Origin: Desulfogranum marinum
GTDB lineage: Bacteria > Desulfobacterota > Desulfobulbia > Desulfobulbales > Desulfobulbaceae
Length of the DNA: 64,000 nt
Assembly: GCF_016918565.1 (NCBI RefSeq)
Contig: NZ_JAFFQD010000015.1
Coordinates: forward strand, 38,863 to 102,862
Direction: 5' to 3'
Positions 18,599 through 27,947 of the stretch are shown in pieces. Numbering within the stretch: the stretch's first letter is position 1; every line of letters starts with the position of its first letter. A program made the position numbers and the translations under genes. The notes under the pieces were generated by a model. It saw only the letters and a program-made list of their open reading frames with translations. It was not told where the DNA came from and did no database searches.

Positions 18599-18700
18599 AG
18601 ACAAGAGGATCTGTTAATTTGGTTATGATTGAGCCGTCAAGGCTCCAGGCCTCCTATGAACCGAGCAGCTGATCGAATGGGCTATAGTAGAGAGAAACAA

Positions 18701-21103
18701 CTACTTGTTGCTCTTTTTTTGCTGATCAAGCCTAGCTTCCACATACAGGGCCAGTGCCATCACCGCCCGATCGATACTGCGAAACACAGGATACCCTAAG
18801 GCCTCCAGGTCTTCGACAAAGGGGTTAAAAACGCTGCCTCCGTCAACAACCAGCACCAACGGTTTCTGTAAACCATGTTTAAGGGTACTGATATGATGGT
18901 AAATTCCCTCCCGGTAAGCATCACTGCCGTCAGCCAGGCTATGCATGGCTGGGGTGATGGGAATAAGACCTGCTATAACCCCGTCCACGGCATCATCTTC
19001 AGCCAAAATCCGAACAACTTCGGCAAAAACACTGTCATCAGCACCGGGATTAATGTCCAGGGGATTGTGCACGGTCACCAGCTTGTCCAGCCGGTTAGCC
19101 TTCATCAACTCGCTGAGCGTGGTAACCGTTTCTTCTGAAAATTCGGCCAGCTCCATCGAATAATCGTCCGTATGGATGTAGTCAGCCAGTCCCACCGCTT
19201 CAAAGCCTGCACTGGAAAAACCGGCAATGCGTTTGCCGGGCACCCTGACACCGTTGAGCTGTGCCGCCAGGTTCAACAGATCAGCAAATTGATCAAGGGT
19301 CTGTGCGACAACAGCACCTGCCTGGCGAAGGCAGGCCTCACAAACTACATAATCGCCGGCAAGGGAGGCTGTGTGGCCTGAGGTTGCCAGTTGCCCCTCC
19401 GGAGTTCTGCCGGCCTTATAAAAGACAACATCCTTGCCAGCTTTAACGGCTTCACGGACTGCTGTTGAAAAAACATCCCCATCCAGATCATTAAAACCTT
19501 CAGCATATACACCGATCACATCAATATTGTCAGCGGTGCTGAAATACACCATAAAATCACCCAGAGTCAGGTCTGTCTGGTTGCCGATGGAAACAAGATA
19601 CTCTGGATTTAAATCGGGAAAACGGCTCATTCTGGTTCCCATAAACGCACCGCTCTGACTTATAAAAGCTATTCGCTGCCTGCCGCTCTGTTTTTGCTTG
19701 GCCAACTTATTTTCAGGTAAGAACCAGGTGTCGTAGCTCCCTGGATGGGAGATGACGCCCATGGAATTGGCTCCGAGAATAATGGGCCCCCCAGACGGAT
19801 TCTTTCTTGAGGCATGAATTGCCTGGCGGAGTTTTTCAGCACGCTCTCTGCTCTCTTCTGTCTCGCCGAGCCCACCTGGAATCAGCAACACGCTCTTGGC
19901 ACAGTCGGTTTCGATAACCGTATCGATGAGCCCCGGAACATGTTCGGAACCAACGGCGACCACCAGTAAATCAAGAGGCGTCTCCAGTGCTGCAAGATCA
20001 GGTATACATCGTATAGTATCAATGCTCTGCTCATCAGGTTGGATAATAAGCAGTTGCTGCGGATCAAAACCGGCCTGGAGGATGTTACGCAGGATCACCC
20101 TCCCGAAATTCACCCGTTTGCAAGAAACACCAACAATACCGATTGATTTCGGGTGGAGAAGATTATTTATTTTTGCCACGGGCCGCTCCGGAACTACCTG
20201 TTCGGGCAAACTGAAATGGAGCAAGCCATCCAAGGGAACCATACGGAAATCTGTAAAGGCAAAGGGATTGACTTCAAATTCACCAATGTGAAACAACGCT
20301 TCCTTATTGGCTGACGAAAAATGATTGCCCACCTCTATCATGGCGGAAAAACACTCCACAAGCTGCTCATCAGTTACAATACGTTTCTGTCCCCGGGTCA
20401 GCCCGATAAGTTTTTGGTAGGAGACCGTCTGCCTAAAGAGCTTAAAAAAATCCACACCGCTTATAGATTGGGTGGCAGCTGTCACGATGGCCTTGTTCTT
20501 CCGGAAAAAAGTAGCGTACAGTTCCGTGTCGGTTCCCCCCAAGCCGGCACTGAGCATCATCCCGAATTCCCTGGTTTGACGCAGGCCAACGATTAACTCA
20601 TTACCAAAGGCCTCGGAATCCGGCGGCATGAACTCGATGAGCAGCACCCCTTGGATATCGCCGGCAATAGCCTCGAAAAGTGGATCTCCGTGCAACCCTT
20701 GATAGGATTCAGGAACCGGTAATTCTTTGCTCTCCATGAGTCTTTTATATTTTTCCGGTACCTCATACAGCATTCGACGCCAGGTTGAACGAATAGTGTC
20801 AGGATCATTGGCGACAATACAGACCCCGCCCACCTCTGTTTTATGGACGATGGTTGGAGAGACTATTTTCATGACCACCGAAGGGCCCGGGAACTGCTGT
20901 AGTTGTTCATCTCCGGGTTTCCCGCCTGCCGGTAACAACGTACAGCGGGGGACGGTTTCCGAACCTAGAGCGGATAAAAAGGCATAGGCTTCGTGCTCAA
21001 AAAGCGAATTCCTTCCTGCTTGTGCGGCTCGTGACAGAATCTGTTCAAGCTGTTTACAATCCACACTGGTCTGAATATGAAGAAGACGGTCATGAATATT
21101 CAT
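18701..21103 (-). CDS. ADP-forming acyl-CoA synthetase family protein, copy A
   Basis: An 800-residue enzyme of the acetate-CoA ligase (ADP-forming) family, which makes ATP from acyl-CoA, ADP and phosphate or runs in reverse. The domain order is beta-alpha: an N-terminal ATP-grasp module (VVMKIVSPTIVHKTEVGGV, about 30-285), a CoA-binding Rossmann domain (LLHPKSIGIVGVS, from about 310) and CoA-ligase domains, with the presumed phospho-histidine in TSGHTASLAGDY (about 577). It is similar along its length to the gene at 21304-23715, so the pair is a tandem duplication. Substrate unknown. No strong ribosome site. Confidence 0.88.
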   Translation of the reverse strand: MNIHDRLLHIQTSVDCKQLEQILSRAAQAGRNSLFEHEAYAFLSALGSETVPRCTLLPAGGKPGDEQLQQFPGPSVVMKIVSPTIVHKTEVGGVCIVANDPDTIRSTWRRMLYEVPEKYKRLMESKELPVPESYQGLHGDPLFEAIAGDIQGVLLIEFMPPDSEAFGNELIVGLRQTREFGMMLSAGLGGTDTELYATFFRKNKAIVTAATQSISGVDFFKLFRQTVSYQKLIGLTRGQKRIVTDEQLVECFSAMIEVGNHFSSANKEALFHIGEFEVNPFAFTDFRMVPLDGLLHFSLPEQVVPERPVAKINNLLHPKSIGIVGVSCKRVNFGRVILRNILQAGFDPQQLLIIQPDEQSIDTIRCIPDLAALETPLDLLVVAVGSEHVPGLIDTVIETDCAKSVLLIPGGLGETEESRERAEKLRQAIHASRKNPSGGPIILGANSMGVISHPGSYDTWFLPENKLAKQKQSGRQRIAFISQSGAFMGTRMSRFPDLNPEYLVSIGNQTDLTLGDFMVYFSTADNIDVIGVYAEGFNDLDGDVFSTAVREAVKAGKDVVFYKAGRTPEGQLATSGHTASLAGDYVVCEACLRQAGAVVAQTLDQFADLLNLAAQLNGVRVPGKRIAGFSSAGFEAVGLADYIHTDDYSMELAEFSEETVTTLSELMKANRLDKLVTVHNPLDINPGADDSVFAEVVRILAEDDAVDGVIAGLIPITPAMHSLADGSDAYREGIYHHISTLKHGLQKPLVLVVDGGSVFNPFVEDLEALGYPVFRSIDRAVMALALYVEARLDQQKKSNK

Positions 21104-21303
21104 AGAAGCAATTTATTTAATAAAGAAGTAATAGAGCTATAGAGGCTACCCACCTCGGCTCCCTCGATCTACCCTTTCATTTTTTTAACGAATCAGCAAA
21201 GCTTCGCATATGATATGCATAAATCACTTGAAAAACTATCGTGTGCTTATGCTTTCCATGTCGATCATGCGCAGACCGAATGCTGCAAACAACTCTCTTT
21301 TTT

Positions 21304-23715
21304 TCAATTCCAGGCATCAATTCCCTTGGCAGCACAAATGGAATCAGCCGCCAGGCGGCCCTGCATGTACAGGGACAAGGCTTTTACAGCTCTGTCGCAC
21401 ACAGAAAAAACAGGGATATTGAGGTCAATAAGTGCCTGTCGCAGCGGCTGGTACAATGTTCCCCCGTCAACAACAGTAACTATAGGCTTATCTGCCGTTT
21501 CGCAAAGTTCTACCATTCGATTTTTAATGCTGCCTCCGGCGTTCATGTCGTATTTGGTATTCTCTGGATCTTGAAGGGTTCTCATTGCAGGGGAAAGCGG
21601 ATCTAAACTGATCACCAATGCATCAACATCGGGGTCTTCAAGCAGAATCTCGGCTACTCCGGCATGGACTTCGTCATCGGCAGTTGGATTAATGTCCAGA
21701 GGATTAACAACACTCACCAGGGACTCTAATTGTTTGCTTTCCAGCAGGGATTGTATTTTTTTAACGGACTGGTCACTAAAATCGGCAAGCTGCATATGGA
21801 AATCATCGGAGGTCAGGGAATCAGCCATGCCTACGGCCTCAAATCCTGCACCACTGACAGCGGCAAGGCGATTTCCATGAATGCTGCATCCATGCAGTCG
21901 CTCCGCCAAAAAGAAAAGATCCTGAAACTCAGAAAAAGTCCTCGCCACAATGGCTCCTGCCTGGCGAACACAACTTTCACACACCATGTAATCACCGGCA
22001 AGCGATGCAGTGTGGCCGCTGGTCGCTGCCTTACCCTCCGGAGTACGCCCCGCCTTATAAAAAATCACCACTTTACCGGCAAAAACCGCACTCCGCACAG
22101 CCTCGCAAAAGGCTAGTCCGTCCATGTCATTAAACCCCTCGGCATACACTGCAATAACATCAACCGCTGAAGAGTCCTTAAAATAATGCAACATGTCTCC
22201 CAGGGTAAGGTCAGTTTGATTTCCCATGGAAATCATATAGGCAGGATGCAGTTCCGGGCACTGGTGGCTGCGATGCAGCATAAAGGCACCGCTCTGGCTG
22301 ATGAGTGCTGCCCGCTGCACTTTGGTTGCTGTATGCAGCGGCAGTTTTTCCCTGGGAATAAACCAGGTGTCATAGCCCCCAGGCCGGGAAATGACCCCCA
22401 TGCAGTTGGCACCTAGAAAAACAGGACCGCCATCAGGTGCCGTATGTGCTTGGTTAATCTGCTTTATTACCCCTTCTGCTCGTTGGCGGCTGGCAGCGGT
22501 CTCCCCCAGGCCACCGGCAATGAGCATGACACTGTGGGCACAGCCAAGGGTAATGACTCTCTCAATGAGTTCAGGTAACTGTTCTGCACCAACAGCGACA
22601 ATGAGTAAATCAACCGGTTCCTGCAGCTTGTCCAAATCAGTGAGACTGTCCACCCCTTCGATCTGCTGTTCACCGGGACGAATAACACGCAGATTTTCCT
22701 TTGGATACCCTTCCCCGATGATGTTTTCCAAAATAATTCGACCAAAATTTTTCCTGGTCGCACTAACACCGACAATGGCGATTGACCTGGGATGGAGCAG
22801 GCGATCAATTTTCTCCACCGGTCTTGCCTCTACCCTTGATTGCTGAGGTGCAAAGCGACACATGCCGTCAAGCGGTACCATCAGGTAATCGGTAAAGGCA
22901 AAGGGGTTTATCTCCAATTCTTCTATAATAAAAGGGGATTGAGGATTGTCTGGAGAATAATGGTTGGCAATTTCAATAAATGAAGCAAAACATTCTATCA
23001 ACTGCTCGTCGGCCACCACTCGCCGCTGGCCCCGGGTCAGGCCTGCCAGTTTTTTATAGGCAATGGTAGTCCGAAATATTTCAAAAAAACCATGTCCATC
23101 GGTCAACGATGTGGACGAGGCAACAATGGCCTGCCCTTTTCTGAAACGCTCGGCATACAACTCGGTATCGGTGCCACCCAGCCCAGCGCTGATCACCATC
23201 CCGAACTCGCGGGTATGGCGTAGGCCGACAATCAATTCATTGCCGAACGTATTTGAGTCGGGAGGCATAAACTGTACCTGCAAAACACCGGCGAGATCTT
23301 TTCGGATGGCAGCCTCTAAAGCTTCCCCCCGCAGATTTCGGTAGGCTGCAGGGGCTGCTTCACGGTGCCGTTCGAACCAGAGACTATACTGCTCCGGCAC
23401 TTCGTACAGCATCCTCCGCATACCTGAGCGAATTCGGTCGGCATGGTTGGCAACAATTCTTACCCCGCCCACCTCTGTCTTGTGGATGATTGTAGGAGAG
23501 ACGATTTTTAACACCACCCTGTCACCAGGGAGGGCAGTCAATGATTGCTCCGAGAGTTTTGAGCCACGTGGTATAAACATGGATTGGGGGGGTGTTTCAG
23601 CTCCGGACAAAGCAAGCAGAGAATACACTTCATATTCATAAAGAAAATCCCTGCCGTCGTTCACGGCAGTTTTCATTATTTGTGTGATCCCGCTGAAATC
23701 AATCGACAAGCTCAT
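21304..23715 (-). CDS. ADP-forming acyl-CoA synthetase family protein, copy B
   Basis: An 803-residue paralogue of the gene directly downstream. It has the same ATP-grasp start (VVLKIVSPTIIHKTEVGGV), CoA-binding domain (LLHPRSIAIVGVSATRKNFGR) and catalytic His block (TSGHTASLAGDYMVCESC). The two differ in many surface residues, which suggests an old duplication and perhaps different acyl substrates. Start: the ATG at 23715 has AGGTGGAG about 6 bases upstream; the frame could open at a GTG at 23727, but that has a weaker site. In anaerobes such enzymes conserve energy from acetyl-, propionyl- or aryl-acyl-CoA; which applies here is unknown. Confidence 0.88.
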   Translation of the reverse strand: MSLSIDFSGITQIMKTAVNDGRDFLYEYEVYSLLALSGAETPPQSMFIPRGSKLSEQSLTALPGDRVVLKIVSPTIIHKTEVGGVRIVANHADRIRSGMRRMLYEVPEQYSLWFERHREAAPAAYRNLRGEALEAAIRKDLAGVLQVQFMPPDSNTFGNELIVGLRHTREFGMVISAGLGGTDTELYAERFRKGQAIVASSTSLTDGHGFFEIFRTTIAYKKLAGLTRGQRRVVADEQLIECFASFIEIANHYSPDNPQSPFIIEELEINPFAFTDYLMVPLDGMCRFAPQQSRVEARPVEKIDRLLHPRSIAIVGVSATRKNFGRIILENIIGEGYPKENLRVIRPGEQQIEGVDSLTDLDKLQEPVDLLIVAVGAEQLPELIERVITLGCAHSVMLIAGGLGETAASRQRAEGVIKQINQAHTAPDGGPVFLGANCMGVISRPGGYDTWFIPREKLPLHTATKVQRAALISQSGAFMLHRSHQCPELHPAYMISMGNQTDLTLGDMLHYFKDSSAVDVIAVYAEGFNDMDGLAFCEAVRSAVFAGKVVIFYKAGRTPEGKAATSGHTASLAGDYMVCESCVRQAGAIVARTFSEFQDLFFLAERLHGCSIHGNRLAAVSGAGFEAVGMADSLTSDDFHMQLADFSDQSVKKIQSLLESKQLESLVSVVNPLDINPTADDEVHAGVAEILLEDPDVDALVISLDPLSPAMRTLQDPENTKYDMNAGGSIKNRMVELCETADKPIVTVVDGGTLYQPLRQALIDLNIPVFSVCDRAVKALSLYMQGRLAADSICAAKGIDAWN

Positions 23716-23848
23716 GTATGTCTCCACCTCTCATTTGTATTGAGCATCTCACTGAAAAAAAGACAACTATTCTACCAATTACAAATTCCCTCAACCTATC
23801 CTTGACCTTAGACTTTTGAGCAGTGCTCCGGTGCATGCTGCTCAAGAG

Positions 23849-24679
23849 TTATGGGCAAAGGGCAATAGACTCGGCAGCTATTTGAATATGGCTTTTTTCC
23901 GACTGGGCAATATCAAGAAAAACCTCTGCCAATGGCTTGTCCCTGAAATTGTGGGCAAGGTTACGATACATATCATAGGCCATGCATTCAATCTGCAAGG
24001 CCATTTCCATGGCCGTCAAACAGGGACGTTCCATATTCGCTTCGAAAAAGTCCAACAACGCCTCTATATCTTTGTTTCCCTCAACAATATCACCAGTAAG
24101 CTGACCATAGATTTCGTCAAAAGGCGCTACATCCTTTTCCAGTGCAGCCCAATGACGATGCAGTATTCGCGCATGCCCTTCTTCCGCCCGTGCCAAGGTT
24201 GCCAGCGGTTTCTTCAGTTTTTCTTCTTTTACCTGACCAAGCAATGCAGTGTAGAAACGCTCGGCCCCACGTTCCAACTCCAACGCCTGGTGAAAAACCC
24301 GGCCTACGCTTTCGGCTTGGGTAAAGGTTTTCAAATCAGGAATACCGGAGAGCAGCATACCATTCCAGGCCATTATCCCGCCCACCATATTATACAGCTC
24401 GTTTTTTTGATCACTACCACTACGGCTGGATGCAATCAGCGTTGCCGCTGCCTGGGAACGCTTCCCTGAGCGGCAATAAAAAATAAGCGGCCTGTCCGCC
24501 GGCAATTCGGCTTCCCGTTGTGCCAGCTCTGCTAGTGGTATCAGAGTTGCTCCTGGAATATGTTCGTTTTGATACTCATTTTCCTGACGGACATCGACTA
24601 AAACATATTTTTTTTCATGCTGTGAGCCGGTCATTTTTTTCACCTGCTCAACAGAGATATTCTGATATTCCGCTTCCAT
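23849..24679 (-). CDS. Rhodanese-ferritin-like fusion protein
   Basis: A 276-residue fusion. Residues about 5-100 form a rhodanese domain with YVLVDVRQENEYQNEHIPGA and the active-site loop FYCRSGKRS (Cys 69), expected to carry persulfide sulfur. Residues about 120-276 form a rubrerythrin-like ferritin domain with carboxylate/His metal-ligand motifs (LERGAERFY, RAEEGHARIL, QIECMAYDMY, QSEKSHIQI), suited to a di-iron site. No rubredoxin domain is present. A role in sulfide/polysulfide handling linked to oxygen or peroxide defence is inferred. It is a single gene, same strand as the acyl-CoA synthetases. Confidence 0.9.
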   Translation of the reverse strand: MEAEYQNISVEQVKKMTGSQHEKKYVLVDVRQENEYQNEHIPGATLIPLAELAQREAELPADRPLIFYCRSGKRSQAAATLIASSRSGSDQKNELYNMVGGIMAWNGMLLSGIPDLKTFTQAESVGRVFHQALELERGAERFYTALLGQVKEEKLKKPLATLARAEEGHARILHRHWAALEKDVAPFDEIYGQLTGDIVEGNKDIEALLDFFEANMERPCLTAMEMALQIECMAYDMYRNLAHNFRDKPLAEVFLDIAQSEKSHIQIAAESIALCP

Positions 24680-24815
24680 AATTGCACCAATTCTTCAGGA
24701 TTATTAAGTACACGACTGGTGGTCATAAACAGTGGCCTGCATTCGACAATCAACGCGCGCCATTCGACACTTTTGTCGAAATAGCAGCCATTACGCGAGA
24801 GCAAGCGTTGTTCTT

Positions 24816-24971
24816 CTGTAACTATTCAGCAGCACCCCAACTCTCCACGATCTGCCCGCTCTGCATACCGATGTATAGCTAATCGGTCAGCTTGTGAACA
24901 TTTGGAGCACTGCTGAACAGTTACATTTCGGGGTAGATTGACAGTTTTTAGATCTTCGCTGAATAGTTACG
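24816..24971. repeat. Dispersed palindromic repeat, copy 2
   Basis: Begins CTGTAACTATTCAGCAGCAC (24816-24835), contains CATACCGATGTATAGCTAA, an inverted copy TGCTGAACAGTTACA (24911-24925), and ends with TCGCTGAATAGTTACG (24956-24971). The blocks match copy 1 at 16496-16632 in the same order. The remainder of 24680-25085, upstream of the DUF4405 gene, holds no other feature I can support. Confidence 0.7.
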
Positions 24972-25085
24972 TTCTTCTTTTCTATCTCTCCTAAAATATT
25001 GTACAATAACAAAAAAAACAAATTGGTGCGAATCATGCTTAAGACAATCAACTATATACTTTCAACCTACCAAGGAGAAGCACTC

Positions 25086-25925
25086 ATGAGTATACGTAGA
25101 ATCACAGCCCTGACAATGCTGTTGTCCTTTATTCTGTTAACGCTCACCAGTATCATTTTGTATATTGTCCCGGAAGGAAGGGTCGCGTACTGGTCTGACT
25201 GGAAAATGATGGGACTCAGCAAAACGCAATGGGGTGACATACACATTAATCTCGGGTTCCTCTTTCTGGCCGCAGGGCTGCTGCATCTGTACTACAACTG
25301 GAAACCGATGACAGCATATATGAAAAATAAAGCAAGGGAACTGAAAATTTTTACCCCCAACTTTAATGTCGCTCTGCTCATCACGCTGGTTTTCACCATT
25401 GGTACTCTGTTTCATATTCCCCCGTTCAGAACAATCCTTGACTTTGGCGGTTCGTTTAAGGATGCCGCCGCTGATAAATACGGCGAACCGCCTTATGGCC
25501 ACGCAGAACTCTCCTCACTCAAGATGTTCGCCAAGCGCACCGGCCTTGATCTTGAAGAAATGAAAAAGCAACTGACAGCAGCAAACGTGACGTTTACGGG
25601 TGATGAGCAAACCCTGCTTGAGATTGCCAAGACCAACAACACCACGCCCAAAGTCATTTATGAACATATGCAAGAGCCTCAGCCTCAATTACAGGCAGGC
25701 GAAACACCCGCATTCCCAGACGAACCCTTCCCGGGACTGGGCCGAAAAGTACTCAAAGATCTATGTGACACATATGATCTTGACCTTGCGGCAGTGATGA
25801 GCGCCTTTACTGCCAAAGGCATGGCTGTAGATCCTGACAAATCGCTCAAGCAAATCGCAACCGACAACGATTCCGATCCACATGCACTGTTTGAAATCAT
25901 CCATGAAGTCGCTACTGCTCAATAG
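25086..25925 (+). CDS. DUF4405 membrane protein with C-terminal repeats
   Basis: A 279-residue inner-membrane protein. Three hydrophobic helices (about 7-27, 53-71, 95-113) carry His residues at 53, 67 and 110 (GDIHINLG, LLHLYYNW, TLFHIPP), which in DUF4405/cytochrome-b-like folds could bind heme. After the membrane part come two copies of a 50-residue helical unit (about 141-195 and 222-276) with the pattern LK-xx-C/A-K-xx-LDL---, I/LKQIA-x-N, and P-x-x-IYE/LFE. Start: an AAGGAG site precedes the ATG at 25086; the frame extends upstream to 24999 without a site. First gene of a probable four-gene operon with a signalling pair. Confidence 0.8.
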   Translation: MSIRRITALTMLLSFILLTLTSIILYIVPEGRVAYWSDWKMMGLSKTQWGDIHINLGFLFLAAGLLHLYYNWKPMTAYMKNKARELKIFTPNFNVALLITLVFTIGTLFHIPPFRTILDFGGSFKDAAADKYGEPPYGHAELSSLKMFAKRTGLDLEEMKKQLTAANVTFTGDEQTLLEIAKTNNTTPKVIYEHMQEPQPQLQAGETPAFPDEPFPGLGRKVLKDLCDTYDLDLAAVMSAFTAKGMAVDPDKSLKQIATDNDSDPHALFEIIHEVATAQ

Positions 25926-26325
25926 TTTTTTCTTGGTGCTTCTAATGGCAGCATTCTTTCACTCCCCTGATCCGGTCCTTGCAGAGACCTTCAGGGGAGT
26001 GGTAATCGACGTGGACGAAGAACAGGGTCAAGTGACGGTGATTCCCCAGCAAAACACGAGCGCCCACCCTTCCCCTGTTGTTGTCAAACTACCAAAAGAG
26101 GATGCCTCCCATGGTCAATGTAACAGGGTGCCGCTACAATATCTGTGTAAAGGAAAACAGATCTTTATTTCAGGTACTTTTTCCACACAACAACCTGATC
26201 TCTTTGTAGCAACCAGAATCTTTCAAGGGAACAAAGCCCACTTCAAAGATGGAACAGGGGTTCGCCTTCGCCTTGGCCGGTGTCGTCATTTGGAAAACAA
26301 CGATGGCTGTCAGCCTTCTTTTTAG
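25903..26325 (+). CDS. Hypothetical secreted protein
   Basis: A 140-residue protein of no recognised family. Residues 1-28 form a signal peptide (MKSLLLNSFFLVLLMAAFF, cleavage near VLA-E). The mature part looks like a small beta-rich domain (FRGVVIDVDEEQGQVTVIP; GKQIFISGTFS; VATRIFQG) resembling a bacterial OB-type fold, with four Cys that could pair in the periplasm. The chosen ATG at 25903 lies inside the end of the DUF4405 gene; another ATG at 25882 in frame is possible. The overlap implies coupling and a shared function with the upstream membrane protein. Confidence 0.65.
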   Translation: MKSLLLNSFFLVLLMAAFFHSPDPVLAETFRGVVIDVDEEQGQVTVIPQQNTSAHPSPVVVKLPKEDASHGQCNRVPLQYLCKGKQIFISGTFSTQQPDLFVATRIFQGNKAHFKDGTGVRLRLGRCRHLENNDGCQPSF

Positions 26326-26336
26326 AAGTTAACTCG

Positions 26337-27896
26337 ATGCATTTGCCGATTGCAAACAGACAAAAACAACCAAAATATCCTTCGTGGGTTGTTAATGTCA
26401 TTGGCTTTACAATTCTGATTGCAATAGTGCTCGCCTTGTTTATATGGCAGCAAAAAAACATCAGAAATACGCTCCAAAAAAATGCAGGAAACAGGGCCGG
26501 AATGGTGGCCACCCTTATCGAAAAAAATATGGCGAACAACGCCTTGACGCAAGCCACCATTGATGAGATTGTTAGTTCCTTTTTGCTCGATAAGGCCAGG
26601 TTCATAGACTACTTAAACAATGTTGCCTCACTTTCGACAGAAGAACTGACGGAATTGGCCCAAGAAACAGGTCTGCTGCACATTACCGTGTCTGCTCATG
26701 CCGGCCAGGTATCTTCTTCTCCGAAAACCGATGCACTTACCGTTAAATGTCAACCACCGTTTAACGAAGTCCAGTACGCACACAAGCAACAGGTTGGCTA
26801 TCTCAACTATTCAGCGACCCAATCAGCCACAGAATGCATAAGTATTATTCTTGATGCCGAGAGTATCTTCGCCCTTCGCGAAGAAACAAGCCTCGCCAAG
26901 ATGTTGCAGGTCTTCTCCAGCCTACCCGGGATCCACGAGGTAACACTTAACAGCGATGGTGCTGCAGAAAGTAAACAAGCGGCCATCACTCTGCGTAAGG
27001 TCAACCAGCTGATGGTTGCCGAAGCGCAATTGAATACCCGGTGGGGACACCTTTCGGTTATGCTTGATGCAACCAATTTTGAAAAAAGACAGCAACAACT
27101 GCGCAAACAGTTTCTTCTGTTCACCACCCTGCTCTTCGCACTTGGCACCCTTTTCTCGTGGCTCCTCTATCAGTATCAGCAAGCAGACATTCGCCGGACC
27201 CGCTCCTATGAACAAACGATTGCAAAAGAACAGGAGGAGGCGGCACTAGGCAGAGCAACAGCAACCATTGCCCACGAGGTACGTAATCCACTTAATGCCA
27301 TTGGCATGGGGTTACAACGGCTGCAACTGGAATCGGACAACCTGAATGACGAAGAGCAGCAACTGCTTCAGGCCATGGGCCAGGCGGTGCACAGAGCCGG
27401 CACTATCATCGCTGAGCTACAGCGTTTTACCAGACCATTGGTTCCAGATAAAACAAATATTGAACCTGCACAGCTGATAGACCAACTCCTGACACTCTAC
27501 CACCAGCAGTTACAATCGCAACGCATCAGCCTTTCCACAGATTATACGTATACAGGCACTATTGGAGCCGACAGCAACCTGCTCAACGAGTGCATGGAAA
27601 ATTTGTTGAAAAACAGCATTCAAGCTCAACCCGCAGGCGGCTCCATAAAGATACGTTTATTTCAGGAAAAGGCCATGGTAGGTATTGCCATTACCAACAA
27701 GGGATTTACTTTGCCCCAAGACCAGTGGAGGCGACTAGGCACACCATATTTCACCACCAAGGCCAACGGCAATGGACTGGGCCTTGCCCTGGTAAAAAAA
27801 ATTATCGAGGCCCATGGGGGAAAGCTTTCCCTGCTGCCCGATGTTGCTCAACAGCAACTAACAGTACAGATTTTACTTCCTTTGGGCCTGCCGTAA
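26337..27896 (+). CDS. Membrane sensor histidine kinase
   Basis: A 519-residue kinase. TM1 (about 16-37) and TM2 (FLLFTTLLFALGTLFSWLLY, about 261-280) enclose a periplasmic sensor of about 220 residues with no recognised domain. No HAMP domain is evident; a short linker leads to the HisKA dimerisation helix with the phospho-acceptor His in AHEVRNPLNA (about 313), then HATPase_c with N box (LNECMENLLKNSIQA), and G boxes (GNGLGLALVKKI). The ATG at 26337 follows the previous stop by 11 bp, so it is operonic. Its partner is the sigma-54 regulator directly downstream. The signal is unknown. Confidence 0.92.
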   Translation: MHLPIANRQKQPKYPSWVVNVIGFTILIAIVLALFIWQQKNIRNTLQKNAGNRAGMVATLIEKNMANNALTQATIDEIVSSFLLDKARFIDYLNNVASLSTEELTELAQETGLLHITVSAHAGQVSSSPKTDALTVKCQPPFNEVQYAHKQQVGYLNYSATQSATECISIILDAESIFALREETSLAKMLQVFSSLPGIHEVTLNSDGAAESKQAAITLRKVNQLMVAEAQLNTRWGHLSVMLDATNFEKRQQQLRKQFLLFTTLLFALGTLFSWLLYQYQQADIRRTRSYEQTIAKEQEEAALGRATATIAHEVRNPLNAIGMGLQRLQLESDNLNDEEQQLLQAMGQAVHRAGTIIAELQRFTRPLVPDKTNIEPAQLIDQLLTLYHQQLQSQRISLSTDYTYTGTIGADSNLLNECMENLLKNSIQAQPAGGSIKIRLFQEKAMVGIAITNKGFTLPQDQWRRLGTPYFTTKANGNGLGLALVKKIIEAHGGKLSLLPDVAQQQLTVQILLPLGLP

Positions 27897-27947
27897 ACGA
27901 TCGAAACGATTGACATCCTATAATCACAAACACCACTACGACAACTT

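Noticed and set aside
23816..24469. 217-codon plus-strand frame
   Set aside because: Antisense to the rhodanese-ferritin gene, no domain features.
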